From the NCBI GenBank assembly GCA_019456255.1, contig VRUG01000002.1, positions 62,001 to 126,000 of the forward strand: a stretch of DNA of 64,000 nt. The letters are read 5' to 3'. Position 1 is the first letter of the stretch. Every line of letters begins with the position of its first letter. The stretch comes from Planctomycetota bacterium (GTDB lineage Bacteria > Planctomycetota > Phycisphaerae > Sedimentisphaerales > Anaerobacaceae). The translations under genes and the position numbers were made by a program. Under the pieces are notes generated by a model that was given only the letters and a program-made list of their open reading frames with translations, searched no databases and was not told the DNA's origin. Shown piece after piece: positions 27,622-37,090 of the stretch.

Positions 27622-27650
27622 ATTCTACCCCCACAAATTTGACCTGTAAA
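27622..27650 (-). promoter_or_regulatory. Promoter for the 64-residue gene
   Basis: Minus strand: TTTACA (27650-27645), 17 bases, TAGAAT (27627-27622). The transcript would start about 27 bases before the ATG at 27588. Confidence 0.55.
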
Positions 27651-27699
27651 CAACCAAATCTGTGTTAAAATAGCTAACTTTTGTCTTGATTTTTCCTGA

Positions 27700-28000
27700 A
27701 TTTCTGGTATAATAACCACCGAAATACAAATACGGGGGTTTCTTGAAGTGACGAACATTACTATTAAAAATCTACTCCGCCGAAGGCGGTTTCCATATCA
27801 TTTAGCCCCCAGGCATGAACTGGGGGTTGCTGTTTTAAAAGACGGATCAATCAAAAAATGTTAAATATGGAAAACAAACCCAATTTATGAGACACCCGAA
27901 ATGAACCTAAACTTTTACCCAACAAACAATTACAAACAAAAAGCCCTTTTCAGAGGCCTAAAAAACGAACCCATTCAAACCCAATTTTCAAAACGTACAA
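27700..28000 (-). repeat. Dispersed repeat family 1, copy B (inverted)
   Basis: The reverse complement carries the same blocks as copy A, e.g. GAAACCGCCTTCGGCGGAG, TTCAAGAAACCCCCG, TATTATACCAGAAAT, TTGGGTTTGAATGGGTTCG and TTTGTTGGGTA. A perfect CCCCCAG/CTGGGGG stem (27806-27826) sits in the middle. The whole gap 27651-28007 holds no gene. Confidence 0.65.
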
Positions 28001-28007
28001 AAAGTAG

Positions 28008-28036
28008 CTGGCATTAAGCTGATTTAACGCTATAAT
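28008..28036 (+). promoter_or_regulatory. Promoter for the NifU-C-type gene
   Basis: CTGGCA (28008-28013), 17 bases, perfect TATAAT (28031-28036). It lies about 30 bases before the ATG, which has an AGGAG ribosome site. Confidence 0.6.
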
Positions 28037-28069
28037 ACGCTATAAAGTAAAATTTACAGGAGATTTTTT

Positions 28070-28339
28070 ATGTGCGACCAATGTGGATGCGGTGACGATA
28101 ATGCCGAAAAAACTTTTCGGCAAAAAGTCGAAGAGATGATTGAAGTAGTAAAGCCAATGTTGCAGGGTCACGGCGGAAATATTGAATTGGTTTCTATCGA
28201 TGATGATAATACCGTCAATGTTCGACTTCAGGGCGCTTGCAGCGGATGCCCGGGTGCGCAAATGACACTAAAACAGGGCGTCGAAAAACTCATGAAAGAA
28301 AAAATACCGGAACTAAAAGAAGTCGTTGCTGTAGACTAA
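28070..28339 (+). CDS. NifU C-terminal-domain iron-sulfur scaffold (Nfu type)
   Basis: 89 residues. The NifU-C domain is complete: 'VKPMLQGHGGNIELVSIDDD' and 'GACSGCPGAQMTLKQGVE' with the Fe-S ligands Cys57 and Cys60. The N-terminus adds three more cysteines (MCDQCGCGD, residues 2, 5, 7), which is unusual for minimal Nfu proteins and might hold a second metal site. It delivers [4Fe-4S] clusters to target enzymes. Convergent with the GT39 gene, 18 bp apart. Confidence 0.9.
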   Translation: MCDQCGCGDDNAEKTFRQKVEEMIEVVKPMLQGHGGNIELVSIDDDNTVNVRLQGACSGCPGAQMTLKQGVEKLMKEKIPELKEVVAVD

Positions 28340-28357
28340 AGTAAATACAAACTACTG

Positions 28358-30010
28358 CTATTCTCTTTTGAGAATTATTATTTCTGGTGAAATTGCGATG
28401 TAACGATTATAAGGCCAACCGGCAAGGCCGAATATTGTCTTCTGGGGATAAAGGTACTTGTTGGAAAATCTTGCTACTTCACGGTAGCCAAGTTTCCCGG
28501 CCAAAAGGTCTTTTAAAAACTCCGGATCAAACGCACTTCGCGTCTTAAATTCCTTTTCGCCAAGGACCAAATAAGTCGCATCAGGTCTTATTCTTTCTAA
28601 AAACTTTAAGTCTTTAGGACGCTGACTGAAATACTTATAGCCGCAACCCAATGTATGAATACTGGGAGCATAAGCTGGCTGCGATAAAGCCGCTACCCCG
28701 TCTCTTCTTGCGACACGCTCTAAAAGCCACGACCTGGCATCATAGCGACTTTCGTTAACAAGCTCCAAATCCAGCCCTATACAGTAAAGAAGCGACAAAA
28801 CATAAACAAAGCCAACAGACAAAATCCTTACCACCTTCGGTAAAATATTCCAACGTAAAAAATCCGACACTCCCTTACCCACAAGCAACGCTAACCCTGT
28901 AAAACCCGGAATAAAATACCGCGGAATACAAAGACGGGTTCGCAAAATCACCACAATATAAAATACCAGCAGCGGCAATATCCCATATGCCGCTTTCCAC
29001 TTATACTTGAACGCACAATAAAATAAAGATATAACCATTGTCGCAAACAAAGGCCAGCCCATAGAGTAGTAGAAAACTCTATATGTCTTCTGCAAAAATG
29101 GCCAATACCCACGAAAGCCGATATTGTATTGATCCACGCCAACTTTAAACCAAAAATCAAGACGCTTAAAAAATCCTTGCGGAGTGGTCAGCAAATCCTC
29201 CAAAAGCGCGAAAAAAAACAATGCCACCAGAACCGCGGCTAATGTCTTAAGATTAAATACCGATACCAGCCCCTTCTTAAATGTTTCGCCCTCGGAAAGT
29301 TTCCTGCCTATCAATCCAAACCATACCGCTAAACCAATTCCTAACACGTATCCAACTACCGGCTCTTTCGTGCACACTCCAAACGCACAAAACAAACCAA
29401 GCAATATATAATGCCGCCATTTGCCAAGATAACTTGCCGCTACCGCAAAATACAAACTCCACGCCACCCAGAACGTACAGGGAACATCGACATTGCCCAG
29501 ATGACTGTAAAAAACAAAGTTCATCGTGACTGCCATCGCAAGCCCCGCAAAAAAACCTGCTGTATTGTCACGAAAAAGAAGTCTCGCCGTAAGAAATACC
29601 GCTATTACCACACCGACTCCCATTAGTGCTGTAACTACACCAGAAACTATCATCAACGTACTTAACCGCCCCAAATCCAATGTTACTTTTTCCAGCTTAT
29701 TGCCAACTACTTCCTCCAGCGGATTCTTTTCCCAATGGTCCAGAAAAGGCTTATAAAATGCCGAAACTATCAAAAACTGCATCCGCGGATATTTATGCTT
29801 CCATTGCCCGAATAAACGGTCCATCTCCCCAACTGTTCGTAACCCTGCTATAGAATCCGCATGCCACGCATAACCTCCGGGCTGACCCCAGTTAACACCT
29901 GTAAGATTAAGAGATAAACTCAACCCGATAACAAAAAGCAACGCCGCCGTAACACCACCGCTCCACTTCGGCATTTCCTTTATCGATAAATTTTTATCTT
30001 CTTCGCCCAT
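28358..30010 (-). CDS. GT39/ArnT-like membrane glycosyltransferase
   Basis: 550 residues with about 11-13 hydrophobic segments. An early extracytoplasmic loop contains 'NWGQPGGYAWHADS' with the Asp position typical of GT-C enzymes, and 'HLGNVDVPCTFWVAWSLYFA' matches the second conserved PMT/ArnT segment. Such enzymes move a sugar from a polyprenyl phosphate donor to proteins, lipid A or glycans outside the membrane. Last gene of the uvrA-mtnA-glycan run; the polyprenyl-sugar donor could be made by the GT2 domains upstream. Confidence 0.8.
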   Translation of the reverse strand: MGEEDKNLSIKEMPKWSGGVTAALLFVIGLSLSLNLTGVNWGQPGGYAWHADSIAGLRTVGEMDRLFGQWKHKYPRMQFLIVSAFYKPFLDHWEKNPLEEVVGNKLEKVTLDLGRLSTLMIVSGVVTALMGVGVVIAVFLTARLLFRDNTAGFFAGLAMAVTMNFVFYSHLGNVDVPCTFWVAWSLYFAVAASYLGKWRHYILLGLFCAFGVCTKEPVVGYVLGIGLAVWFGLIGRKLSEGETFKKGLVSVFNLKTLAAVLVALFFFALLEDLLTTPQGFFKRLDFWFKVGVDQYNIGFRGYWPFLQKTYRVFYYSMGWPLFATMVISLFYCAFKYKWKAAYGILPLLVFYIVVILRTRLCIPRYFIPGFTGLALLVGKGVSDFLRWNILPKVVRILSVGFVYVLSLLYCIGLDLELVNESRYDARSWLLERVARRDGVAALSQPAYAPSIHTLGCGYKYFSQRPKDLKFLERIRPDATYLVLGEKEFKTRSAFDPEFLKDLLAGKLGYREVARFSNKYLYPQKTIFGLAGWPYNRYIAISPEIIILKRE

Positions 30011-30024
30011 CTTGTCTCAAAAAT

Positions 30025-30807
30025 CTAAGCCGTCTTCTCCAGCACTATCGTTTGGAACATTCCCAATAAATTATTAAAAGGACTCAACACATACTCTACC
30101 GCCTTAACAGCCCGATACATAAATGAGGGTATTAGCTGCCGCAACATGAACCCGCCGCTAAGCAAATATCTAAAAGGCGTATGATTTCTAATCCCGACTA
30201 TTCGAAGCTCGGGATATTCATTTTCAAATTGCGTTCTGTCCCGACAAAATATTATCCACGGTATCGCACCATTGCCATGCGAAAGCGGGCCTTTATCTTC
30301 CAGCTCCCAGCCGCTTTGCGTCTCAAAACTTTCATGATGAAAGTTTTTGTATATGAACCTGCTCCATAAAGTATTTGCGGGTTCTATCATAACAATTTTG
30401 CCGCCGACTTTCAAGCAACGCAGAGCCTCAGAAAAAAATCCCCGCGAATCTGTAATGTGATGGAGTACATCTATCATAAAAAATGTGTCCACACTTCCAT
30501 CGGCAAACGGCATCTCAACTGCGGAAAACACCTTGTCAACATTAGGCAATTTTATAATATCTGATGTAATTACATTACCGACCACCTCTTTTATGAAACC
30601 GCCTCCACTGCCAAGCTCAACAATTACTTTCCCCGCCGGTGCTGGCTCAGCTTTTACAAGTTCGCTATAGAAATCAATATAAAGACTTTCGAGAAAAACT
30701 TTCTTCTTGATAATCTCGCCGTGCAGTAAAGTAACCGAAGGGTCATCAAGATTTTTTATGTCTCTGGTTTCAGGCAGCTTAAGCCATTCTAAAATCTTCA
30801 CGTCCAA
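30025..30807 (-). CDS. Class I SAM-dependent methyltransferase
   Basis: 260 residues. 'GKVIVELGSGGGFIKEVVG' is motif I, 'MPFADGSVDTFFMIDVLHHI' is the motif II/post-II region and 'CLKVGGKIVMIEPA' motif III, as in UbiE/Methyltransf_11 proteins. The C-terminus is hydrophobic and may sit at the membrane. Substrate unknown; the setting suggests a glycan, lipid or polyprenyl-linked intermediate. It is 14 bp from the GT39 gene and 18 bp from the YfhO gene. Confidence 0.83.
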   Translation of the reverse strand: MDVKILEWLKLPETRDIKNLDDPSVTLLHGEIIKKKVFLESLYIDFYSELVKAEPAPAGKVIVELGSGGGFIKEVVGNVITSDIIKLPNVDKVFSAVEMPFADGSVDTFFMIDVLHHITDSRGFFSEALRCLKVGGKIVMIEPANTLWSRFIYKNFHHESFETQSGWELEDKGPLSHGNGAIPWIIFCRDRTQFENEYPELRIVGIRNHTPFRYLLSGGFMLRQLIPSFMYRAVKAVEYVLSPFNNLLGMFQTIVLEKTA

Positions 30808-30825
30808 TCCATCCCTTATAAATAA

Positions 30826-32979
30826 CTATTTTAACAATAAAAATTTCGGCTGATAATAAAATCTAACGCGATGTTGACCCGGTGATAATTTAACAGATTT
30901 GAAAGTTCCGAAAAGCAACTCTATCTCCACCGGCTTATCATCCACACTTGCTTTCCAATTGTGGTCCCAATTGTCAATGAAACTTAAATAGCCCGCAACG
31001 GGCGCCTGCACATCCCAAATAAGTTCGTCACCATCATAGGACAATAAATGACCCGTAGACCGATAACGCCATGCATCACGCAAAAAAAGCTCTATCGTTT
31101 TATGTTTTATCGATTCAGCAAAAAAGATTTTTGTTCCATCTTGCAAACCTAACAATATGCCCTGCATCTTTGGTTCACCAGAGGTATTCCTGAGGAACTT
31201 TACATATCGGTCAAAATACCAGTTTAGCATAAGACCGGTATTAAAGCTTGGGGTGAGAGAAACCGCGCCCTGCCTAAAATATCTTTTGGTACCAAATGAA
31301 GCTTTATTGATCTCTGTCATATCTAACTCCGAACGGCTCTTCTCGAGCCCTTCTTTGTGGCGAATCCATGTCTGCGTGCCAACAGGTCCCATTTCAAGAA
31401 TTGCTGCCAGAAAAAGCCCTGTCACTGTTATCTTTAGATAAAGCGCAGGCCTGAACTTAATATACTTGCCCAAAAAAATGAAAAATAAAATAACAACAAA
31501 CGCGACAGCTCCATAAATGATAAACCACACTCCCTGAGGAGATAAATGCTTGAGATAGTGCCACCAATAATAATCAGTAATTTTATTCGAATATAAATAA
31601 AGCTGAATACTAATCACCGCGGTATATATTAATGTTAATAGCCCGATCGGGAAAAACAAGTACCTGAATTTTCCATTCGCGAAAACTTTCTTTTCTAAAA
31701 TAACTGACTCGAATGACATATAAGCCAAAGACAACAACCAGGCAATAATCGGAACAAGAATTATATTTAAACGCCCCCAAACACGAAGAGAGGAAAAACC
31801 AGGCATATAGTTCCAAAGCAGGATAAAAAGATGGGAATAACGACCGTAGCTTATATAGCTAATCACGCCAATCCAAATAATAAAAAACAGCTTGATCCAG
31901 ATGTCTCCAACTGGGGGCGGAATCGCTTTTTCGTTCGTCTCACAATCCGCCACTTGAACTTCACAACCCTTTGACTTCCTGTTGAACAGGTACAACATAA
32001 TCAACAAAAGAGCTGTTATGCTAAAGAAATACCATCCTTCTGACTGAGCATTGGGCGGATACACCAAAGAACCAACAGTGTCGGCCGCATTGAAAACATG
32101 CGACGTCGAATACGCAAAATCCTTACCTTCGCGGTCTACCGTTTGAGCCATGAGGTCCTTGATACCTAACAAGTACGGACCACAAAGCAACAGGACTATA
32201 ATTCCTGACACCGCCAAAACCCCTAAGGCGCGTCTCCAGCGAATTTCGCTATCGCCAAACAGCCGCATTCTCAAAGGCTTTATCAGGAAAATAAGCATAT
32301 AGGGCACAAATAAAAATTGGCTATAATAAAGGTAATAGGGATAGCCCGCGGTACACAAACATATCACAGAAAATATCAGCAAAATTCCACCGCAAATTGA
32401 TCCCTTCAAGGACCGACTGAACATTATCTTAGTAACAGAGTAAAGCACCCATGGATACCACGCAGCTGTATGAACTGCGTTAGGAAACCTTAGAATTTCG
32501 GTTATCTTAAAACTAACCGACATAACAAGAACACTGAAAATAACAGCACGGAGATTATTATTAACCTGACGAAGCCAGTAATACAAACCAAGAGCAAATA
32601 TTGAAACGCCAAAAATAGTAAAAATAGTATAATCTATAACATTATAACCTCCGAACACCTTATACCAAACCACAAGCAATAAATTCAATGGATAAAAAAC
32701 TTGCGCAAACGGATTAGTATAAAAAGGAAAACCCGCACCCTCAGAAGGGGACCAAAGCGGAAAACTAAAGTTTGAAAGATGGGCCAGCAAATAAACCTTA
32801 TGTCCGTAGTACAATCCTCTAAAGTCATTACCTATCATGGTGTAGCGCCCATTGACAGGGAAAATATAACGAATCAAATACAAAAAAGGCCAACAGAATA
32901 TCAACAATGGCAAAATGAGCTTAAGCAAAACTCGATTAAATGTCTGTCCCTTTTCCTGCGATTCTTGCATTGTGCTCAA
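30826..32979 (-). CDS. YfhO-family integral membrane protein
   Basis: 717 residues with 12 or so transmembrane segments, then a soluble C-terminal domain of about 150 residues ending in 'GYLSFIDNWDHNWKASVDDK' and 'SPGQHRVRFYYQP', the characteristic YfhO ending. Family members are GT-C-like and take part in lipid or lipoteichoic acid glycosylation in Gram-positives; in this phylum a role in surface glycan transfer is inferred. It overlaps the GT2-methyltransferase gene by 4 bp. Confidence 0.8.
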   Translation of the reverse strand: MSTMQESQEKGQTFNRVLLKLILPLLIFCWPFLYLIRYIFPVNGRYTMIGNDFRGLYYGHKVYLLAHLSNFSFPLWSPSEGAGFPFYTNPFAQVFYPLNLLLVVWYKVFGGYNVIDYTIFTIFGVSIFALGLYYWLRQVNNNLRAVIFSVLVMSVSFKITEILRFPNAVHTAAWYPWVLYSVTKIMFSRSLKGSICGGILLIFSVICLCTAGYPYYLYYSQFLFVPYMLIFLIKPLRMRLFGDSEIRWRRALGVLAVSGIIVLLLCGPYLLGIKDLMAQTVDREGKDFAYSTSHVFNAADTVGSLVYPPNAQSEGWYFFSITALLLIMLYLFNRKSKGCEVQVADCETNEKAIPPPVGDIWIKLFFIIWIGVISYISYGRYSHLFILLWNYMPGFSSLRVWGRLNIILVPIIAWLLSLAYMSFESVILEKKVFANGKFRYLFFPIGLLTLIYTAVISIQLYLYSNKITDYYWWHYLKHLSPQGVWFIIYGAVAFVVILFFIFLGKYIKFRPALYLKITVTGLFLAAILEMGPVGTQTWIRHKEGLEKSRSELDMTEINKASFGTKRYFRQGAVSLTPSFNTGLMLNWYFDRYVKFLRNTSGEPKMQGILLGLQDGTKIFFAESIKHKTIELFLRDAWRYRSTGHLLSYDGDELIWDVQAPVAGYLSFIDNWDHNWKASVDDKPVEIELLFGTFKSVKLSPGQHRVRFYYQPKFLLLK

Positions 32980-34553
32980 TCTTCCTTTGGAACGAAAGTT
33001 TCAAGTTTGTTATCTTTCGCCTCGTGAGCATCTTCCAGAAGATGCTCCAGGGTCGGCAGGGGCTTGGCAATAACTGCTATCTGGTATGAAAACAGGCTCT
33101 TGCTCAACAAAATTAATATGCGGTTAATAAATAAACATAAGCGTGCAAAAACGCCATCTCCAAATGCCAAAGGAAACGGTGCGGGAATACCCTTCTTCTT
33201 GAAAACTTTATAACCATTGATTTCAAGGGTCTTGCAAAGAGATGAAAAAGTAAATAAACGGCAATGGTCCATGTCAAGAATACCGCGCTTACCATAATGG
33301 AATTTGCTAAAAAGCAGACTGATTCTAATGGGGAAAAAACCTATATTGCCTGTAGTTATTAATATATCAGGATTGTCTTTTGAAAAACGCTGCCTCAAAA
33401 CCTTCAAAAGCCTTTCGGGTGACTTCAGGTGTTCTATAATATCCAAAAGCATTATATAATTCACCTTGCCAAAATCTTCTCCAAAATTATATGCCTCAAC
33501 ATCTACTTCTATACTTTTCCATGACTTCTCTCGCACCTTAGGCTGAATCTGCTTGTCTATAGAAACCAGCGTTACGTCCTTCTCTTTTAGTTTTTCGCAC
33601 ATAAAGCCAGGACCACAACCAACATCAATAACTCTCGAACCGGGCAAAACATGGTCCAGAGCAAACTGGTGCGAACTGGGATAACCGAATTTACCGTGAT
33701 AGTATTCGTTTGAATCTTTAATGTAATCAAACTTCGGGTGATAATAAATCCCCAGCTTAATCGCTCTTGACAGCAAACATGACCAAACTATGCGAATTGC
33801 ATAAAGCAGGCCGTTTACCCGACAAATCTCGTCACCGTAAAAAGTCGGTATAGGTATTTCTTTTATCTGATTACCCGTATCGACAAGCTGAACTATAATA
33901 TCTGTATCAAAATCAAAATAGTCGGAATTGTACTCAAATGGAACTTGCGACAATGATTTAATACTATAAGCTCGGTACCCACTATGAAATTCTGATAACT
34001 TACTGCCTATTATCTTGTTTTGGATAAAAGTCAATATCTGATTACCTGCCCATTTATATAAAGGCATCCCTCCCTTTAAAGCATCCTGTCGGCGTATCAT
34101 ACGGGACCCGAATACAACATCCGCTGCTCCATCAAGAATCGGCGATATCATCTGCCCAAGATATTCCGGTGCGTACTGACCATCTCCATGCAACAGAACA
34201 ACTACATCAAAACCTTTCTTGATTGCATACCAGTAACCTATTTTTTGGTTACCACCATAACCACGATTTCGGGGATTGTACAATACCGTGACATTCTGTT
34301 CCGGGTGACTCGACGAATACGCTTTCGCTTTGTAGAAAGTGCTGTCTGGCGATTGGTCATCAATAATTAACACTTCGGTTGAAAATTGGTTATTCTTCCA
34401 AATGTCATCTGGTATTCGATCAAGAACCGACTCTATGGATTTCTCGGCATTGTAACAAACAACAAATATCAAGACTTTCTTTTTGTCTTTAGATGATGAA
34501 ATATTAATATTATCACTTTCCACTATCAATTCCTGCCTTATCACATTTGCCAA
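32976..34553 (-). CDS. GT2 glycosyltransferase fused to a C-terminal methyltransferase
   Basis: 525 residues. Residues ~25-270 are a GT2 domain of the dolichol-phosphate mannose synthase type: 'VLIFVVCYNAEKSIESVLDRI', 'TEVLIIDDQSPDSTF', 'VVLLHGDGQYAPEYL' (DxD-like), 'VFGSRMI'. Residues ~285-500 are a class I methyltransferase: 'GSRVIDVGCGPGFMCEKL', 'KVNYIMLLDIIEHLKSPERLL'. Probably builds a polyprenyl-phosphate sugar and methylates a related substrate. The next gene upstream has the same two domains in opposite order. Confidence 0.87.
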   Translation of the reverse strand: MANVIRQELIVESDNINISSSKDKKKVLIFVVCYNAEKSIESVLDRIPDDIWKNNQFSTEVLIIDDQSPDSTFYKAKAYSSSHPEQNVTVLYNPRNRGYGGNQKIGYWYAIKKGFDVVVLLHGDGQYAPEYLGQMISPILDGAADVVFGSRMIRRQDALKGGMPLYKWAGNQILTFIQNKIIGSKLSEFHSGYRAYSIKSLSQVPFEYNSDYFDFDTDIIVQLVDTGNQIKEIPIPTFYGDEICRVNGLLYAIRIVWSCLLSRAIKLGIYYHPKFDYIKDSNEYYHGKFGYPSSHQFALDHVLPGSRVIDVGCGPGFMCEKLKEKDVTLVSIDKQIQPKVREKSWKSIEVDVEAYNFGEDFGKVNYIMLLDIIEHLKSPERLLKVLRQRFSKDNPDILITTGNIGFFPIRISLLFSKFHYGKRGILDMDHCRLFTFSSLCKTLEINGYKVFKKKGIPAPFPLAFGDGVFARLCLFINRILILLSKSLFSYQIAVIAKPLPTLEHLLEDAHEAKDNKLETFVPKED

Positions 34554-34575
34554 TAAAAAAACTTGCCTCCGTTTT

Positions 34576-36015
34576 TTATGCCGAAATCCATTTTATCTTT
34601 TTAAATGCTACCCAGCTCATTTTCAAAAGCAGCCAGCCATGCTTAAATCGGCTTATGCTTGTTGCTCCGTATGTTCTCGCTTTATATGTCACTGGGACCT
34701 CAATAACTTTGAAGTTTTGTTTTATTGCGCCGAATATCAAATCAAAATCTCCAAACGGGTCAAACTCTCCAAAATATGAGCGATTCGCTGCTATCAACTC
34801 ATAATTATCCTTGCTAATCATTTTAGTACCGCAAAGAGTATCCCTAAACCTTTGGCCTAAAAGCCAGCTAAATAAAACACTAAAAAATTTATTTCCAAGA
34901 AGATTCAAAAACCGCATCGCCTGATTTTCCATCGGATAAACCAGCCGGGTGCCATTGATATACTCTCCTTTGCCGTCACGCAGCGCTTTGTAAAATTTAG
35001 ACAAATCTTCCGGTGGAGCCGTCAAGTCCGCATCCTGTATCACCAAAATATCGCCGCTTGCCGCTGCAAAGCCCTTACGAACCGCATCACCTTTACCAAC
35101 GCCGTCTCCCTGATGAATCAATTTAATCTTAACTTCTGGATGTTTACTTATCTGCAGCTCTATCTCCTCGGCTGTCCCGTCGCTGCTGTTGCCATCTACA
35201 AAAATTATTTCTGTCTCTTTGCCCATTTGCGGAATTTTTTCAATCGCCGCAGCAATATTGCCACGCTCATCTTTACAGGGAACAATAACCGAAACGCTTA
35301 AATCATCATCGCTCTTAACTGCTGGTATAGGCCTGGCTATTACAAGATTCACAAGATTAAAATATCTTATGCCCGGCAGCAAAGAGAGAATGTAATTGAA
35401 AAAAGTCGACAAAAATGGAACCTCTTTCGGCAGAAGCATCGACGAGTCCGTGCGAATAACCTCAAAACCACTTAGCTTAAGCAAATTCTTTATATCTTCA
35501 GGCGGTAGCCAGTTCTGATACGGATGCGACCGACGCATTTTAAATAACGAACCCAATCTTAAAATCCATTCCCATAAATAATTATAATAAACTATAACTA
35601 TCCGCGTACTTTCCATTGTCATTGGCAAAATTCGTTCAAATACCTTTTGTATATCCTGCCACTGACCAAGCGAGTTGCAGATAAGAACATAATCAAACTT
35701 TTCTTCCAGATCAAATTCCTGCAGGTCCGCCTTATGAAAATGAAAATGACTAAACCTTTTTTTTGCAAGCTCTATTGCCGCACCATCCGAATCCACACCA
35801 ACACCGTAACTCGGCTTAACCGCAGCAAGAAGTTCCCCGCTCTCGCAACCAATGTGCAATACTCTGCTGTTTGGACGGACCGTAAACCTATAAATTTTGT
35901 CAAGCCAGTCATAATAATAAGAATTGCGTTGGCGCCAGACAAGCGATGACTCACTATCAAGCCCGCCTTTGGCATCCAAATCATCCTGCTGATTTTCTTT
36001 ATTCTCCTCAGCCAT
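34576..36015 (-). CDS. Methyltransferase fused to a C-terminal GT2 glycosyltransferase
   Basis: 479 residues. The N-terminal methyltransferase (about 25-200) has 'SRVLHIGCESGELLAAV' and 'DYVLICNSLGQWQDIQKV'. The C-terminal GT2 (about 235-465) has 'VSVIVPCKDERGNIAAAIEKI', 'EIIFVDGNSSDGTAEEI', 'VIQDADLTAPPEDLSKF' and 'GTRLVYPMENQAMRFLN', like polyprenyl-phosphate sugar synthases without the usual GtrA helices. Its stop lies 22 bp before the GT2-methyltransferase start; its start follows mtnA by 3 bp. Confidence 0.88.
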   Translation of the reverse strand: MAEENKENQQDDLDAKGGLDSESSLVWRQRNSYYYDWLDKIYRFTVRPNSRVLHIGCESGELLAAVKPSYGVGVDSDGAAIELAKKRFSHFHFHKADLQEFDLEEKFDYVLICNSLGQWQDIQKVFERILPMTMESTRIVIVYYNYLWEWILRLGSLFKMRRSHPYQNWLPPEDIKNLLKLSGFEVIRTDSSMLLPKEVPFLSTFFNYILSLLPGIRYFNLVNLVIARPIPAVKSDDDLSVSVIVPCKDERGNIAAAIEKIPQMGKETEIIFVDGNSSDGTAEEIELQISKHPEVKIKLIHQGDGVGKGDAVRKGFAAASGDILVIQDADLTAPPEDLSKFYKALRDGKGEYINGTRLVYPMENQAMRFLNLLGNKFFSVLFSWLLGQRFRDTLCGTKMISKDNYELIAANRSYFGEFDPFGDFDLIFGAIKQNFKVIEVPVTYKARTYGATSISRFKHGWLLLKMSWVAFKKIKWISA

Positions 36016-36018
36016 CTT

Positions 36019-37077
36019 TCATTTCCCTAAACATTTAGCAATATTCTCTGTGTTAGGTTTCTCTATTACGCCAGCTTCGGTAATTATCGCCGTAATATTG
36101 GACGCGCTTGTAACATCAAAAGCTGGATTATACACTTTTATACCATCCGGTGCTACTTGAATACCGCCAAACTGTGTCACTTCGTCCGGCGACCTCTCTT
36201 CTATAGGTATCTGCTCACCGCTTTTTATACTCAAATCAAACGTACTCGATGGTGCGACAATATAAAAAGGGATCCGGTTTTCAGCCGCCAATATACTCAA
36301 ACTATATGTGCCTATCTTATTGGCCGCGTCACCATTAGCTGCTATTCTGTCGGCGCCGGTTATCACAGCATCTATCTTACCCTGCTTCATCAACCAGCCG
36401 GCCATGTTGTCACTTATTACTGTCACGTCAATACCGGCCTGTTGCAGTTCCCAGCACGTCAGCCTTGCACCCTGCAGCAAGGGACGGGTCTCGTCGGCAT
36501 AAACCTTAAACTTTTTCCCTTTTTTATGAGCTTCAAACATCAAGGACAGCGCCGTCCCCTGTCCCGCCGTCGCCAATGCTCCCGCGTTACAGTGAGTCAA
36601 TATCCCCGCTCCGTCTTTGATAAACTTCTCGCCGTTTTCGCCCATCTTGCGGCACATCTCGATATCTTCATTGTAAATCGCATCAGCCTCAGACAAAAGT
36701 CCCGACATCAAAACTTTCAGGCTGACTTTTTGGTCGGCGATTTTCTCACCTTCTTCTCTCAATCTATTCAATGCCCAGGATAAATTCACCGCCGTTGGAC
36801 GAGAACTGTTAAGATACTCACAGGATTCTATCAAAACTTTAACACCTTGCTCGGTAGCAGACTCTGGCGCAAGCTTCTGCATACCTATTATAACTCCGTA
36901 AGCACCTGCTACCCCTATCGCCGGTGCCCCTCGAACCGCCAAGGTCTTTATCGCATCATAAACCCCGCCGATATCTCTGCATTCGAGCTTTACATATTTA
37001 CCAGGAAGCTGCCGCTGGTCGGTCAACTCAAGATAGCCGTCGATACCGCCTATCCATTTCAATGTCTCAACAATCAT
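36019..37077 (-). CDS. mtnA: S-methyl-5-thioribose-1-phosphate isomerase
   Basis: 352 residues. Signatures: 'AVRGAPAIGVAGAYGV', 'THCNAGALATAGQGTAL' with catalytic Cys163, 'ADETRPLLQGARLT' and 'GADRIAANGDAANKIGTY' with catalytic Asp243. It isomerises methylthioribose-1-phosphate to the ribulose form in methionine salvage. Related eIF2B-like ribose-1,5-bisphosphate isomerases lack this full pattern. Placed between uvrA (13 bp) and the glycan genes (3 bp) without an obvious functional link. Confidence 0.93.
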   Translation of the reverse strand: MIVETLKWIGGIDGYLELTDQRQLPGKYVKLECRDIGGVYDAIKTLAVRGAPAIGVAGAYGVIIGMQKLAPESATEQGVKVLIESCEYLNSSRPTAVNLSWALNRLREEGEKIADQKVSLKVLMSGLLSEADAIYNEDIEMCRKMGENGEKFIKDGAGILTHCNAGALATAGQGTALSLMFEAHKKGKKFKVYADETRPLLQGARLTCWELQQAGIDVTVISDNMAGWLMKQGKIDAVITGADRIAANGDAANKIGTYSLSILAAENRIPFYIVAPSSTFDLSIKSGEQIPIEERSPDEVTQFGGIQVAPDGIKVYNPAFDVTSASNITAIITEAGVIEKPNTENIAKCLGK

Positions 37078-37090
37078 AAATACCCAATCC

